A stretch of 64,000 bases of DNA from Weissella fangxianensis (GTDB lineage: Bacteria; Bacillota; Bacilli; Lactobacillales; Lactobacillaceae), in assembly GCF_024718545.1 (NCBI RefSeq), contig NZ_JAMXDB010000005.1, positions 1 through 64,000 on the forward strand. The letters are read 5' to 3'. Below, one piece after another: positions 17,901-25,080 of this stretch. The notes under the pieces are model-generated. The model saw nothing but the letters and a program-made list of their open reading frames with translations, made no database searches and was not told the DNA's origin. Position numbers and translations under genes: made by a program. The first letter of the stretch is position 1; each line of letters begins with the position of its first letter.

Positions 17901-19853
17901 AAATTTATGGATGTTCTTACCGCCATTACTAAATGACTTACCAATACTCTTGAAAAAGTCTCCGATTGTATCGAATGCATTTCCAAACCATTTTCCGATA
18001 CTTTTAGCGAAATCGACTGTAGCATCAACTATGCCATTAACGAAATCACGGAACTTTTTGTTGTGTTTGTATAGACTAACTAATGCAACTCCAAGCCCTA
18101 TAACTGCCGACGCAACGGCTACAAATATATTTGCTTTCAACACTGCATTTAGCAAGGCAAAAGCCGTCTTAATACCAGTTATAATGCCAACAACCGATTT
18201 CAAACCTACAAAAACAGCAAGGGCCGTTCCGATAGCTTTAAATGCTGTCGCCAGTGCCGCTAAAATAGCTGGATGTTCCTTTAACTTTTCCAACCACTTG
18301 CTCATGGTCTTAACGCCATTAGCGATACCATCAAAAGCTTTAGTGGCTACTCCAGCTAAATTATTAATAATGTCAGTAAGATTTTTCTTACCAATTGCAT
18401 CGATAATTTTTTGCCAACCATTCACAACTTCGGCTTCTAAATTACCAAAAGCACCCTGGAACTCTGCAGTTCCTCTAGCAAACTTCTTGGCTTTATCCGT
18501 AGAACCGAGCTGATCAATGGCTTTATTGAAGTCATCAGCACTGATTTGTCCTTTTTCCATGGCTTCACGAAAGTCACCAGTAAACGCACCATTCTTTTTC
18601 ATGGCTTCCTGCAATTTACCTGAAGCACCAGGAATAGCGTCAGTTAATTGATTCCAATTTTCAGTAGTTAGCTTTCCTGTACTAGCAGTCTGAGTCATAA
18701 CCATAGCAACTGACTTAAAATCATCTTTGGTTCCACCAGCAACCGCTGTTAGATTTCCAGCTGATTCAGTCAACTTCTCAAAGTTATCAACACCGTTGGC
18801 AGCTAATTGTGCAGTCGTATTAGAAACATCTTCCAAATCATACACAGTATCATCAGCATACTTTTTAACATCTTTACCGACGGACTTAATTTTATCTTTA
18901 CCAAAGCCAGCTAGTTGCATAGTGGCATCAAACCCCTGCATAGCATCGGAAGCTTTACCAGCCTCTCCAATCAAACCAGTTAGATAGCCTGTTACTTTAC
19001 CAATACCCTGGGCGGCAACATTACCAACGAATGATCCACTGATAATGTCCTTTAAGCTACCAAATTTAGATTTGGCTTCTTGCGCTTCATGTTGGATATT
19101 ACGTAGCCCATTGCTGGCATTATCGTTCAGTTGTAAATTGGTCACATACTTTTTAGGCACTTCATTAAGTAATCTTTCATAGTCGATTACTTCGCCTTTT
19201 TCAGCCTTAGCCAACAATTCAGTACGAGTCTTTTTAGGTAACTTCTTTAATAACTTATCAAAGTTATCGATACCATGACGTTGCGCATCTACTTGCAACT
19301 TTGTCTTGGTAGACATAGGCACAGTTTTTAGAATTTGATTGAAGCTTGCAACTTCTCCACGTTCGGCTTTAGCTTTTAATTCTGTCCATGTTTCCTCTGG
19401 CAGTTCAGCGAGTAAATCATCAAACGATAGGATTTCACCCTTCTCAGCCTTGGCTTGTAGCTCGGTACGGATATCTTCGGGTACTTCATCCAGTAAGTCG
19501 TCAAACGTCCTAATCTCAGCTGTGTGAGCCTTAGCTAGTAGTTCGGTACGCGTCTCTTCAGGTAACGCGTCCAATAGGTCATCAAATGTTTCAATCTCGC
19601 CTTTTTCAGCTTTGGCCAGCAGTTCAGTTTGCTCTTCCTCAGGTATTTCAGCCAATAATTCTTGAAAATTATCAACACCTTCTGTTTCGGCTTTGGCTTC
19701 TAACTTAGCGATTAATGGTTCATTACCAAACGCCTTTTTAAAGGTCTCGTAACCTTCTTTTCCTTGCTGTTCAGCCTTTGATTTAAAGTCCGTCCAGGTC
19801 TTATCTGTTTGATCATCAAGGATCAGGTCAATATTAATTGCACCATCTGCCAT
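14943..19853 (-). CDS. Tape measure protein with internal repeats, CHAP and lytic transglycosylase domains
   Basis: This 1636-aa protein sets tail length. Order: seven 27-aa repeats (about 51-239); a TP901-type tape measure region (about 280-480); hydrophobic segments (about 530-590); Trp-rich repeats of about 48 aa with SKVWGAIADFF and NGKHGIKRLF motifs (about 750-1010); a CHAP domain (about 1240-1345) with Cys in RECVSFV and His in GNHVSVV; an SLT-like domain (about 1410-1500) with Glu in NHESGWNP. The two hydrolases would open the wall during injection. The N-terminal 27-residue array is unusual for a tape measure. Confidence 0.92.
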   Translation of the reverse strand: MADGAINIDLILDDQTDKTWTDFKSKAEQQGKEGYETFKKAFGNEPLIAKLEAKAETEGVDNFQELLAEIPEEEQTELLAKAEKGEIETFDDLLDALPEETRTELLAKAHTAEIRTFDDLLDEVPEDIRTELQAKAEKGEILSFDDLLAELPEETWTELKAKAERGEVASFNQILKTVPMSTKTKLQVDAQRHGIDNFDKLLKKLPKKTRTELLAKAEKGEVIDYERLLNEVPKKYVTNLQLNDNASNGLRNIQHEAQEAKSKFGSLKDIISGSFVGNVAAQGIGKVTGYLTGLIGEAGKASDAMQGFDATMQLAGFGKDKIKSVGKDVKKYADDTVYDLEDVSNTTAQLAANGVDNFEKLTESAGNLTAVAGGTKDDFKSVAMVMTQTASTGKLTTENWNQLTDAIPGASGKLQEAMKKNGAFTGDFREAMEKGQISADDFNKAIDQLGSTDKAKKFARGTAEFQGAFGNLEAEVVNGWQKIIDAIGKKNLTDIINNLAGVATKAFDGIANGVKTMSKWLEKLKEHPAILAALATAFKAIGTALAVFVGLKSVVGIITGIKTAFALLNAVLKANIFVAVASAVIGLGVALVSLYKHNKKFRDFVNGIVDATVDFAKSIGKWFGNAFDTIGDFFKSIGKSFSNGGKNIHKFVKNIGKWFKGIGKSIGKGADAIGDWFSGLVKGFKKGWNKFIKAVKKIAIGFGKAMLYALALPIGIGIAITKPLVKPLKKFFNNFVKGVKKIWNGLTDFLINIWRPIQKTWSKVWNAISDFFDELWNGKHGVKRTFSDAINAISDVLGDVLNGISTTWNKVWGAIADFFDNIWNGKHGIKRLFNDAINAISSVMHKVLGGISKTWSKVWGAIADFFGNIWNGKHGIKRLFANAINAVSSYLSKMMAHISRVWRKSWHAISNFFEGIWNGIKKFFGKIYDWFTSIISSLLKSIQKTWNKVWSSISSFFTDIWNGIKKTASNAWNWMSDKLSGFGTNVSKTWTNMWTGIKDFFSDIWDDIKGLAKDGMNGIIGFINTGVSGINGVIHNFGGKKQTIKPLKKLATGTAGAPSGLAMVNDGFDSPTGQELIIDNKGQGTILPGRNRLVNFEGGETVVPASVTQSMLGGRQFAKGTNGWFGSVKSFFGDVADDISDAISSATGKAKDFLNIAMHPVKYIEDKVFNPMTKGFGGLSGKAFSSLGSAVGGSKGVKGQQSNWWHELWKMLKDTMSGSGSGGLGDDYRFKNKSKDEGAPSGDPWGYFFRECVSFVASRLANVGVKPRLFTGLGNGSNWTSARAKHKSTPSVGDVAVYSKGSKYGNHVSVVTGVNNGRYSEEGYNYGGNGKYYKSSGLKFGDATTFLDFGKSAAKGKKSANKSDSPLQKLIRSQVGGIFDWVSDMMSGLLGSFNGGGEQASGPGAKPSGSHKNWLKQAGVKSNFDKWNYIINHESGWNPKAQNPSSSAYGIGQALPPSKMASFGSDYMTNPITQLKWMKSYVNGRYGGIKNAYAFWKNHHWYANGGRTNGVGLVGEVDGEDEWVINPNRRSADETILGSIKETADKQPNSFAAKLAQVVNTAKSGSQSNMIAQVPHGSHAKSVNQSNGGVDLSGDVHMVVQLDSGEVARATYPKIRVLQNQDIQLKGQTTGNMYGY
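19137..19703 (-). repeat. Seven 27-codon tandem repeats in the tape measure gene
   Basis: Each unit reads close to LLAKAEKGEI-xx-FDDLL-xxLPEE-xx-TE. Units are about 81 bp at DNA level but have diverged in sequence, so selection appears to act on the protein pattern. An eighth, weaker unit precedes them (about residues 24-50). They predict short amphipathic helices in a solenoid or long coiled arrangement. Confidence 0.85.
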
Positions 19854-19876
19854 TTATCGTCCTCCTTTCCTCAAAA

Positions 19877-20500
19877 CTACTCACTATCCGCAAATAGACC
19901 GTCAAATATAGCAGACGCATTACCACTAAAGGTATCGTCTGCCTTATTTTTATCTAATTGATAATACATTTGCGCTTCAGCTATCACACCTGCTTGTTGC
20001 GCATTGTCCTTGTAATTAGATAAGTCATCATTACGGATTTGTCTAATGCGATTTATTGGTGTTTTCTCTCCCAAATTATCAAACAACGCCTTAAAAACGT
20101 CCCAATGCATGCGATCTATTTCATTATTCAAATCAATATGATAATCACTCATGAATGACGCATATATGGCTGCAGCGTCCTGTTCGAAATCATAGTCAGC
20201 GATACTTTCAGCTGTTTCGGACTCTTCGGCTTGCTCGGCACCATCATCAAAATTGCCATAAGGCGTTGCGTTGATATAAGTAAATAAATTAGAAACAATA
20301 CTTCCTTTAGTTGCTAAGTCGTCTATTTGTAAATCAACGGAAAATATATGAAAACACTGGTCAATCTTTTCAATATCACTTAGTGTTTCATCATCTAACA
20401 CACCAAACGCCTTGATCACTCGATTAAAAGCCAAATTGACATGATAAATATGCCCAGCTAAATCAATAGTTTGTTCAGGTCGTTTAGTGAATGAAAACAT
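19877..20500 (-). CDS. Gp15-family tail assembly protein
   Basis: This 207-aa protein belongs by pattern to the bacteriophage Gp15 family, found directly before the tape measure in Gram-positive siphophages (conserved features include IDLAGHIYHVNLAFNRVIK and the acidic C-terminal half). It is probably the second tail-assembly chaperone. Its ATG overlaps the upstream stop as TAATG, with AAAGGA upstream, so it has its own initiation and no frameshift needs to be invoked. Confidence 0.8.
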   Translation of the reverse strand: MFSFTKRPEQTIDLAGHIYHVNLAFNRVIKAFGVLDDETLSDIEKIDQCFHIFSVDLQIDDLATKGSIVSNLFTYINATPYGNFDDGAEQAEESETAESIADYDFEQDAAAIYASFMSDYHIDLNNEIDRMHWDVFKALFDNLGEKTPINRIRQIRNDDLSNYKDNAQQAGVIAEAQMYYQLDKNKADDTFSGNASAIFDGLFADSE

Positions 20501-20913
20501 TAGTCATTATCCTTTCCACGACGTTGCTTGCGATTAGTACCATACTTTTCACGTAGTTCGTTGCTTTGGCCAGCTTCAAAGATAGCTTGGGCGACCTTTG
20601 TGATAGTTGCCGTTCGGTTATCTGCATAACGTACAATTTCGTCAGCTTCTTTTTGGCCCAACGCAGCAACCAAGTATTCCTTAGAAATGGACAACATTTC
20701 AGCATAGCCGTCCTGAACAATCTTTCGTTGCTCATCTAAAGTCAAATCTTCATCATAATCAGCCTTTTCAATGTCGTGTAGCAAGTTACCAGCTTTAAGC
20801 ATCATATCTGAATACTTGTCGTCTAGTTCCTTGGTATAACGAGCCGTATAGGTCTTTTTACCGATAACAAAATCTTCCGACTTGATAACTAAACTTGTAA
20901 TATTAATTGCCAT
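20500..20913 (-). CDS. Tail assembly chaperone
   Basis: This 137-aa charged helical protein starts MAINITSLVIKSEDFVIGKKTYTARYT and lies between the tail tube region and Gp15, the position of the tail assembly chaperone that guides the tape measure. The C-terminus is basic (NRKQRRGKDND). Stop and next start overlap by one base. Confidence 0.75.
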   Translation of the reverse strand: MAINITSLVIKSEDFVIGKKTYTARYTKELDDKYSDMMLKAGNLLHDIEKADYDEDLTLDEQRKIVQDGYAEMLSISKEYLVAALGQKEADEIVRYADNRTATITKVAQAIFEAGQSNELREKYGTNRKQRRGKDND

Positions 20914-21000
20914 GTGTATTCTCTCCTATAATTTGAGCATCAAAAAAATGGGCCTTACACCCATTCGGTAGTTTTATATGCTTACTGGCGTTTATATTGT

Positions 21001-21447
21001 TTACTCTGCTGGAGCTTCTGACTCCGCAGGCTTTGCGGTAACAGTAACCGTTGCTTCAGCAGTTTTAGCACCATCATCAGTAGTTGCTACTGCGGTAGCT
21101 TGACCAGCTTTCACACCAGTAATCTTTCCATTGGCATCGATAGTAAATGTTTCAGGGCTTCCTGACTTCCAAGTTACCTCTTTGTTAGTAGCATTACTTG
21201 GAGCGACTGTTGCCTTAAGTTGTGCCGTAGCAGCTTCTTCAACAGATAGTTCTGTCTTATCAAGAGACACGCTTGTAACAGGTTGTGTCTTAGTCTTGAA
21301 TGACACACCTGTTGCCGCATCCTCACCTGCATAAGTTAGGACATGTTTATCATATTCTGTGTTAGGCTTTAATTTTTTAATAACGACTGGGGAATCAATA
21401 TTTGATTGAACAATCTTGCCATCTAAATATAAATCAAACTTTGCCAT
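21001..21447 (-). CDS. Ig-like (BIG2) virion protein
   Basis: This is a 148-aa protein with a short beta-rich N-terminus and a bacterial Ig-like group 2 domain (about residues 57-135: VTSVSLDKTELSVEEAATAQL, then ITGVKAGQATAVATT), then an acidic Pro/Ala/Glu tail. BIG2 domains decorate tail tubes and capsids and bind carbohydrates. It lies 12 nt after the end of the +1-frame extension of the tail tube gene. An independent decoration protein of the tail is the likeliest role. Confidence 0.75.
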   Translation of the reverse strand: MAKFDLYLDGKIVQSNIDSPVVIKKLKPNTEYDKHVLTYAGEDAATGVSFKTKTQPVTSVSLDKTELSVEEAATAQLKATVAPSNATNKEVTWKSGSPETFTIDANGKITGVKAGQATAVATTDDGAKTAEATVTVTAKPAESEAPAE

Positions 21448-21458
21448 GATGCTCCTTT

Positions 21459-21525
21459 CTACTCAGCCTCAATAGTTGCGGTGTCGGCTGTAGTCGTTAC
21501 TCTACTCACCTCCGGTTTCGTCGGG
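21459..21525 (-). other. Putative +1 frameshift extension of the tail tube protein
   Basis: At 21525-21523 the tail gene reads CCC followed by G, so tRNA-Pro could slip from CCC to the overlapping CCG. The +1 frame is then open for 20 codons, ending at the TAG at 21461-21459, and encodes a tail ending VSRVTTTADTATIEAE. The in-frame TAG of the short form is 18 nt past the slip site. The extension is homologous to the one after the capsid gene. The stop is followed directly by AAAGGAG, the ribosome site of the next gene. Confidence 0.7.
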
Positions 21526-21993
21526 GTTACTCGGCGTTACATCCTCAATCTTCTTAGGCTTTCCATTAGCAGCTAGTGTGAAGCTGAATGTTTGCTTAAC
21601 GTTGGCAGCACCACCAAATGGCACAACTGATACCAAAGTAGCCACAAAGACTAATTGATTGCCTGCTGGGTCAGTCCAACGTGCCAAAGTACGCAATGAG
21701 TCACCCACGTCAGTAAAGCGCTCAGCAACGTAATCTTGTGCTTCGTCACCATCAACACGATGTCCAGCAATAGCAAATTGTACCGCCTTACCAGTAACGT
21801 CATGGTCAGAGAAACCTTCTCCAGTCCAGTATGGTGTAGTGTCGGCTGTTTCTGATGCAGAGGGTGTAATTGTTTGAATACCAACTGCAACAGGTGCCCA
21901 ATTAGCACTGTCGATGTCATCTAATGATTTATTTCCAGTTGTATCAATCTCTAATTTGTTTTTGTAATTTAGGTTAAATTCTGTATTAGCCAT
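21502..21993 (-). CDS. Major tail tube protein
   Basis: This 163-aa protein starts MANTEFNLNYKNKLEI. Length, position after the three minor capsid/connector genes and before the chaperones, and the SFTLAANGKPKKIED tail fit the tail tube family of PSA-like phages. The conventional product ends NPDETGGE. A +1 shift at the CCC codon would replace the last six residues by twenty. Confidence 0.85.
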   Translation of the reverse strand: MANTEFNLNYKNKLEIDTTGNKSLDDIDSANWAPVAVGIQTITPSASETADTTPYWTGEGFSDHDVTGKAVQFAIAGHRVDGDEAQDYVAERFTDVGDSLRTLARWTDPAGNQLVFVATLVSVVPFGGAANVKQTFSFTLAANGKPKKIEDVTPSNPDETGGE

Positions 21994-22006
21994 GTTGTTT
22001 CCTTTC

Positions 22007-22396
22007 TTAAATCGTCAAGTTTGCAGCCCCTGATAGGGACCACACTGTCATTTCATCTTTTTCGCCCTCGAGTTCGGGCTGATCTAAATTCATTTGGTTA
22101 AATTCATACGAACCGTTTGAGCTAGTGACCATCAACTCTTCTTTAGATAATTCGCCATAAATGGCCCACATAATCGCCGCAGTATCTTCCGCCGACTTCT
22201 CTTGTACCATCAGTTCCCATTTGAAATCCATTTCCTTAGTGGTATCCCAATAAGAAGTGGTCGTACGTCCACCAGGAACAGGGAACAAAGCAATGCTGGG
22301 TTCATCAGTTAAAAAGGATAGTTGTACGGGCAATGGCAAATTCAAATGAGTATTTAGATATGTCGCTAATTGCTCCATAAAGTCGTTGTCATTCAT
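22007..22396 (-). CDS. Minor capsid / tail completion protein (Minor_capsid_3 type)
   Basis: This 129-aa protein starts MNDNDFMEQLATYLN. It is the third of three consecutive small genes whose order and length match the minor capsid 1, 2 and 3 series between the capsid and tail tube genes of lactic phages. Probably the tail terminator or completion protein. Overlaps the upstream gene by 4 bp. Confidence 0.75.
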   Translation of the reverse strand: MNDNDFMEQLATYLNTHLNLPLPVQLSFLTDEPSIALFPVPGGRTTTSYWDTTKEMDFKWELMVQEKSAEDTAAIMWAIYGELSKEELMVTSSNGSYEFNQMNLDQPELEGEKDEMTVWSLSGAANLTI

Positions 22397-22734
22397 TCAC
22401 GCAACCCCCTTTTAAAAGTATCTACCCAACTATCCATATAATCTTTAGAAGCCTTTCTGTCCCATCTAGGACCTGTTCCTGGTGTGGTGTAGTTATGGAA
22501 TGAAACAATACCATTTGTGCCATAGAACTGGGCACGAGCATAGACCTCACCATAAGAAAGACGGTCTGGAGTAATTGTTAAATTAGCTCTCAAAGGTCCC
22601 TTTCTTAATGGTACATACTTTTCCATGTCCTTGCCCATTTGGCTGGTCAAAGCTAACTTAGCCTTTTGCTTATTAGTATGACTGAGCAGCTGTTCCACAC
22701 TACCAACATCAAGATGTATTGCTAAATCTGCCAT
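22393..22734 (-). CDS. Minor capsid protein (Minor_capsid_2 type)
   Basis: This 113-aa protein contains ADLAIHLDVGSVEQLL at the start and YVPLRKGPLRANLTI, typical of the HK97 gp10-like/minor capsid 2 family that acts in head-tail joining. Translationally coupled on both sides by 1-4 bp overlaps. Confidence 0.8.
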   Translation of the reverse strand: MADLAIHLDVGSVEQLLSHTNKQKAKLALTSQMGKDMEKYVPLRKGPLRANLTITPDRLSYGEVYARAQFYGTNGIVSFHNYTTPGTGPRWDRKASKDYMDSWVDTFKRGLRE

Positions 22735-23081
22735 TAAACCACCTCGATTTCATAACTGAACACACCATCGGAAAACGGATAACCAAAATATTTAATGTTC
22801 GTTATCTTGTGTACAGTGCTATTGAACATAACCTTGCCACCTATCCAACTATCATCAAAGGTAGCTTCAGGTGTGTATTGTGGGTAAACAAACAGCTTAG
22901 CAGGTTTACTGCGGTCCTTATTATTATCAGTTCCTTGCGTACTAATAACATCTTGGAAACGAACATTGTTTAATACCTGCCAGGTTGGTTCTACATGTTC
23001 GCCATATAGTGTTCTATCTTTGGCTGGTGTTGGTTTGGCCACATTTACTGTGTGAACTAATAACCGTTTATCAACGAACAT
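22734..23081 (-). CDS. Minor capsid protein (Minor_capsid_1 type, head-closure)
   Basis: This 115-aa protein is rich in beta strands and ends SYEIEVV; it contains DSWIGGKVMFNSTVHKI. The pattern fits the minor capsid 1/head closure family. Overlaps the upstream connector gene by 11 bp. Confidence 0.75.
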   Translation of the reverse strand: MFVDKRLLVHTVNVAKPTPAKDRTLYGEHVEPTWQVLNNVRFQDVISTQGTDNNKDRSKPAKLFVYPQYTPEATFDDSWIGGKVMFNSTVHKITNIKYFGYPFSDGVFSYEIEVV

Positions 23082-23478
23082 AAGCCACTCCTTTATATAG
23101 CAAACCTAGCGCACCCAAAATCGATACCACATCAGGCGATAAATATAAGCTCGTATCAGATGAACCTGTATCACTCTTACCTGTCGAAACAGTTGTATCT
23201 CCAATAGACGAACTAGAAATATTACCCATATCCCTGGCATCAGATGCTGTCTCAATACCTGTTTTAGCCACGTATTCCATTTGTAAACCAACAGCCTGTT
23301 TAAACTGTTCTTTCATCCAATCTGGCCAATCATTCATAAGTTTGTCATTCTTTAGTAGACGAAAGTTAGTTACTGAATTAATGGCCATTGTTGCACGCAT
23401 CAGAACTTTGTTGAATGACTCTTCGTTCATATCTTGGAAATGAAGCTGCTGATATTCCTCATACGTTAAATAGGCCAT
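23071..23478 (-). CDS. Head-tail connector protein
   Basis: This 135-aa protein starts MAYLTYEEYQQL, a frequent opening of phage gp6-like head-tail adaptors, followed by a helical core and a Ser/Thr-rich flexible stretch (about 95-115). The ATG at 23478 has GGAGG 7 nt upstream; that ribosome site begins just after the stop of the capsid +1-frame extension. Confidence 0.75.
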   Translation of the reverse strand: MAYLTYEEYQQLHFQDMNEESFNKVLMRATMAINSVTNFRLLKNDKLMNDWPDWMKEQFKQAVGLQMEYVAKTGIETASDARDMGNISSSSIGDTTVSTGKSDTGSSDTSLYLSPDVVSILGALGLLYKGVAYVR

Positions 23479-23489
23479 CAAGTAACCTC

Positions 23490-23535
23490 CTATTCCACTT
23501 CAATCGTTGCAGTCGTAGGCGTGGTCGTTATTTTA
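23490..23535 (-). other. Putative +1-frame extension after the major capsid gene
   Basis: In the +1 frame overlapping the capsid stop, 16 codons encode ASKITTTPTTATIEVE and end at TAG (23492-23490), next to the following gene's ribosome site. The peptide aligns without gaps to the tail tube extension (VSRVTTTADTATIEAE), and aligned codons often differ at the third base. The proline slip site seen in the tail gene is TCC-G here, so efficiency is uncertain. Confidence 0.6.
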
Positions 23536-24378
23536 CTCGCCTTCGGACTTACTCGGTGCATCTGCAGAACGTACAATCAATGCGTCATTATCAATTGCGA
23601 CACCATAATGTTGGTCAGCATTAAACTTCGTTTGCTTGTGGTCAATATCACGTGCAGACTCAGCCAATAGCTCACGCTTTAAGTAAATCTTTAGAGCGCC
23701 TGGCTTAACAGCAACGAATTGTCCATCTTCTACCTTCTTAGAACGAACGATTTCCCAGCCTAACAACTCACCAAAGGCACCAGACACTAGAATGTTGTCA
23801 CCCAATTGTGAGGCACGAGTCCAGTTATCAGCTGCTGCTTTACGTAGCTTAGCTGCATCCTTATAAGATAAGAACAAAGTACCCATTTGGTCAGTTGTCT
23901 GTCCCTCAATGGCATCAGGAGCATCCACGAAAGTAGCTTCAATCTTATCAATCAAGTCCATATCAATGTCTGCGTTAGCAAGTGTCAATGGTGCTTCTAA
24001 TGCAGCTGCTAATACATCATTGTCAATCTTTGAAGCAAGTGCCATGCGGACTTGTCGTTGTGCTTCACCTACTGGATCTCCATAACCTGATAGAACAGAC
24101 TCATCAGTTAATTCAACACCCTTTGCGGCTTTCTTAATACCAATCTTACGAGTTGTCGTTTCTAGCAAGTCGTAATCAATTGCGGTACCTTCAGCCACAT
24201 CAACGGCATCACCGATGTACTTGTATGAAGGTACGGTAATCTCGTCTCCTGGGCGACCTTGTAGTGTCGTATCCAGTTGTGCGATACTAGTGAACTTCAA
24301 TGCTTGTGGTAATTCTGCCTGGATCATAGCCCCCATTACTTCGGGGTCAATCATATTCTCTAATTTTGTAACTGCCAT
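23533..24378 (-). CDS. Major capsid protein (N4-gp56-like)
   Basis: This 281-aa protein has the features of the N4-gp56-like capsid family: GRPGDEITVPSYKYIGDA, then AEGTAIDYDLLETTTRKIGIKKAAKGVELTDE, and a C-terminal HYGVAIDNDALIVRS. It follows the scaffold gene with a 1-bp overlap. The conventional C-terminus is PSKSEGE; see the extension entry. Confidence 0.9.
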   Translation of the reverse strand: MAVTKLENMIDPEVMGAMIQAELPQALKFTSIAQLDTTLQGRPGDEITVPSYKYIGDAVDVAEGTAIDYDLLETTTRKIGIKKAAKGVELTDESVLSGYGDPVGEAQRQVRMALASKIDNDVLAAALEAPLTLANADIDMDLIDKIEATFVDAPDAIEGQTTDQMGTLFLSYKDAAKLRKAAADNWTRASQLGDNILVSGAFGELLGWEIVRSKKVEDGQFVAVKPGALKIYLKRELLAESARDIDHKQTKFNADQHYGVAIDNDALIVRSADAPSKSEGE

Positions 24379-24995
24379 TATTTATCTCCTTCAACTAATG
24401 TTTGATATTGAGCTGGGTTATCGGTCTTTAATGCCACCAACTCTTGATATGAGTAATCAGCTAATGCCTTGTTACCATTACCACCATCAGGGTTTGGATT
24501 TCCCTTAGATGTAATCGTTGGCTTTGGATTACTCTCGTTTTCATCAGCAAATAAGAAGTCGTTATCCTTTTTAACTGCTTCAAGTTGCTCTGATAAGCCA
24601 ATAAGCTTGCCGTTGTCGTCAAAGTTTACCTTTTCGGTATCTAACAACGCCTTAACAGCCTTATCGTTCTTGGCTCCAGCCTTACTTAACGCAGCCGCAA
24701 TCTCGTAATCTTTCTTAGTTGCTTGTAATTGCTCTTCGGCTTTGGCTTTAGAATCGTCAAATTGCTTTTGTAAGTCCTTGAGCTGGCCTTGTAATTCACT
24801 CCCTTTCTTGCTGTTCTTTTGCGCTTCAGAAAGTTGCCCATTAACATCTTCAAGTTGAGACTTTAATGAGTCACGTTCCTGCTCTGCGTTAGCTTGTGCC
24901 TGCTTCAATGGGTTAATTTCTTTCCCATATTCGGCCATAACTGAGCGAATTTGTTCATCGTTTAAACCAATACCTTGTAGCGTTTCGGTATTCAT
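24378..24995 (-). CDS. Capsid scaffold protein (GP20 / DUF4355 type)
   Basis: This 205-aa protein is dominated by a coiled coil (about residues 25-110, rich in Lys, Glu and Gln) with a Gly/Asn/Pro hinge and a short C-terminal helix. Position between minor head and major capsid genes and composition identify a scaffolding protein that shapes the procapsid. Confidence 0.85.
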   Translation of the reverse strand: MNTETLQGIGLNDEQIRSVMAEYGKEINPLKQAQANAEQERDSLKSQLEDVNGQLSEAQKNSKKGSELQGQLKDLQKQFDDSKAKAEEQLQATKKDYEIAAALSKAGAKNDKAVKALLDTEKVNFDDNGKLIGLSEQLEAVKKDNDFLFADENESNPKPTITSKGNPNPDGGNGNKALADYSYQELVALKTDNPAQYQTLVEGDK

Positions 24996-25080
24996 ACATC
25001 CTCCTAAGCTGTTGATGAGCGAGCCAGCTCTCGCACAGATTTATTGCATGAAAAAAGAACAGTTTAATGACGTATTCAGG

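Noticed and set aside
17767-18513. 248-codon + strand frame opposite the tape measure
   Set aside because: It is an antisense shadow of a repetitive gene, with no ribosome site and implausible protein composition.
19877-20913. Frameshift fusion of the two tail assembly chaperones
   Set aside because: The second gene has its own ATG and ribosome site and a TAATG overlap; no slippery heptamer in the right phase was found.
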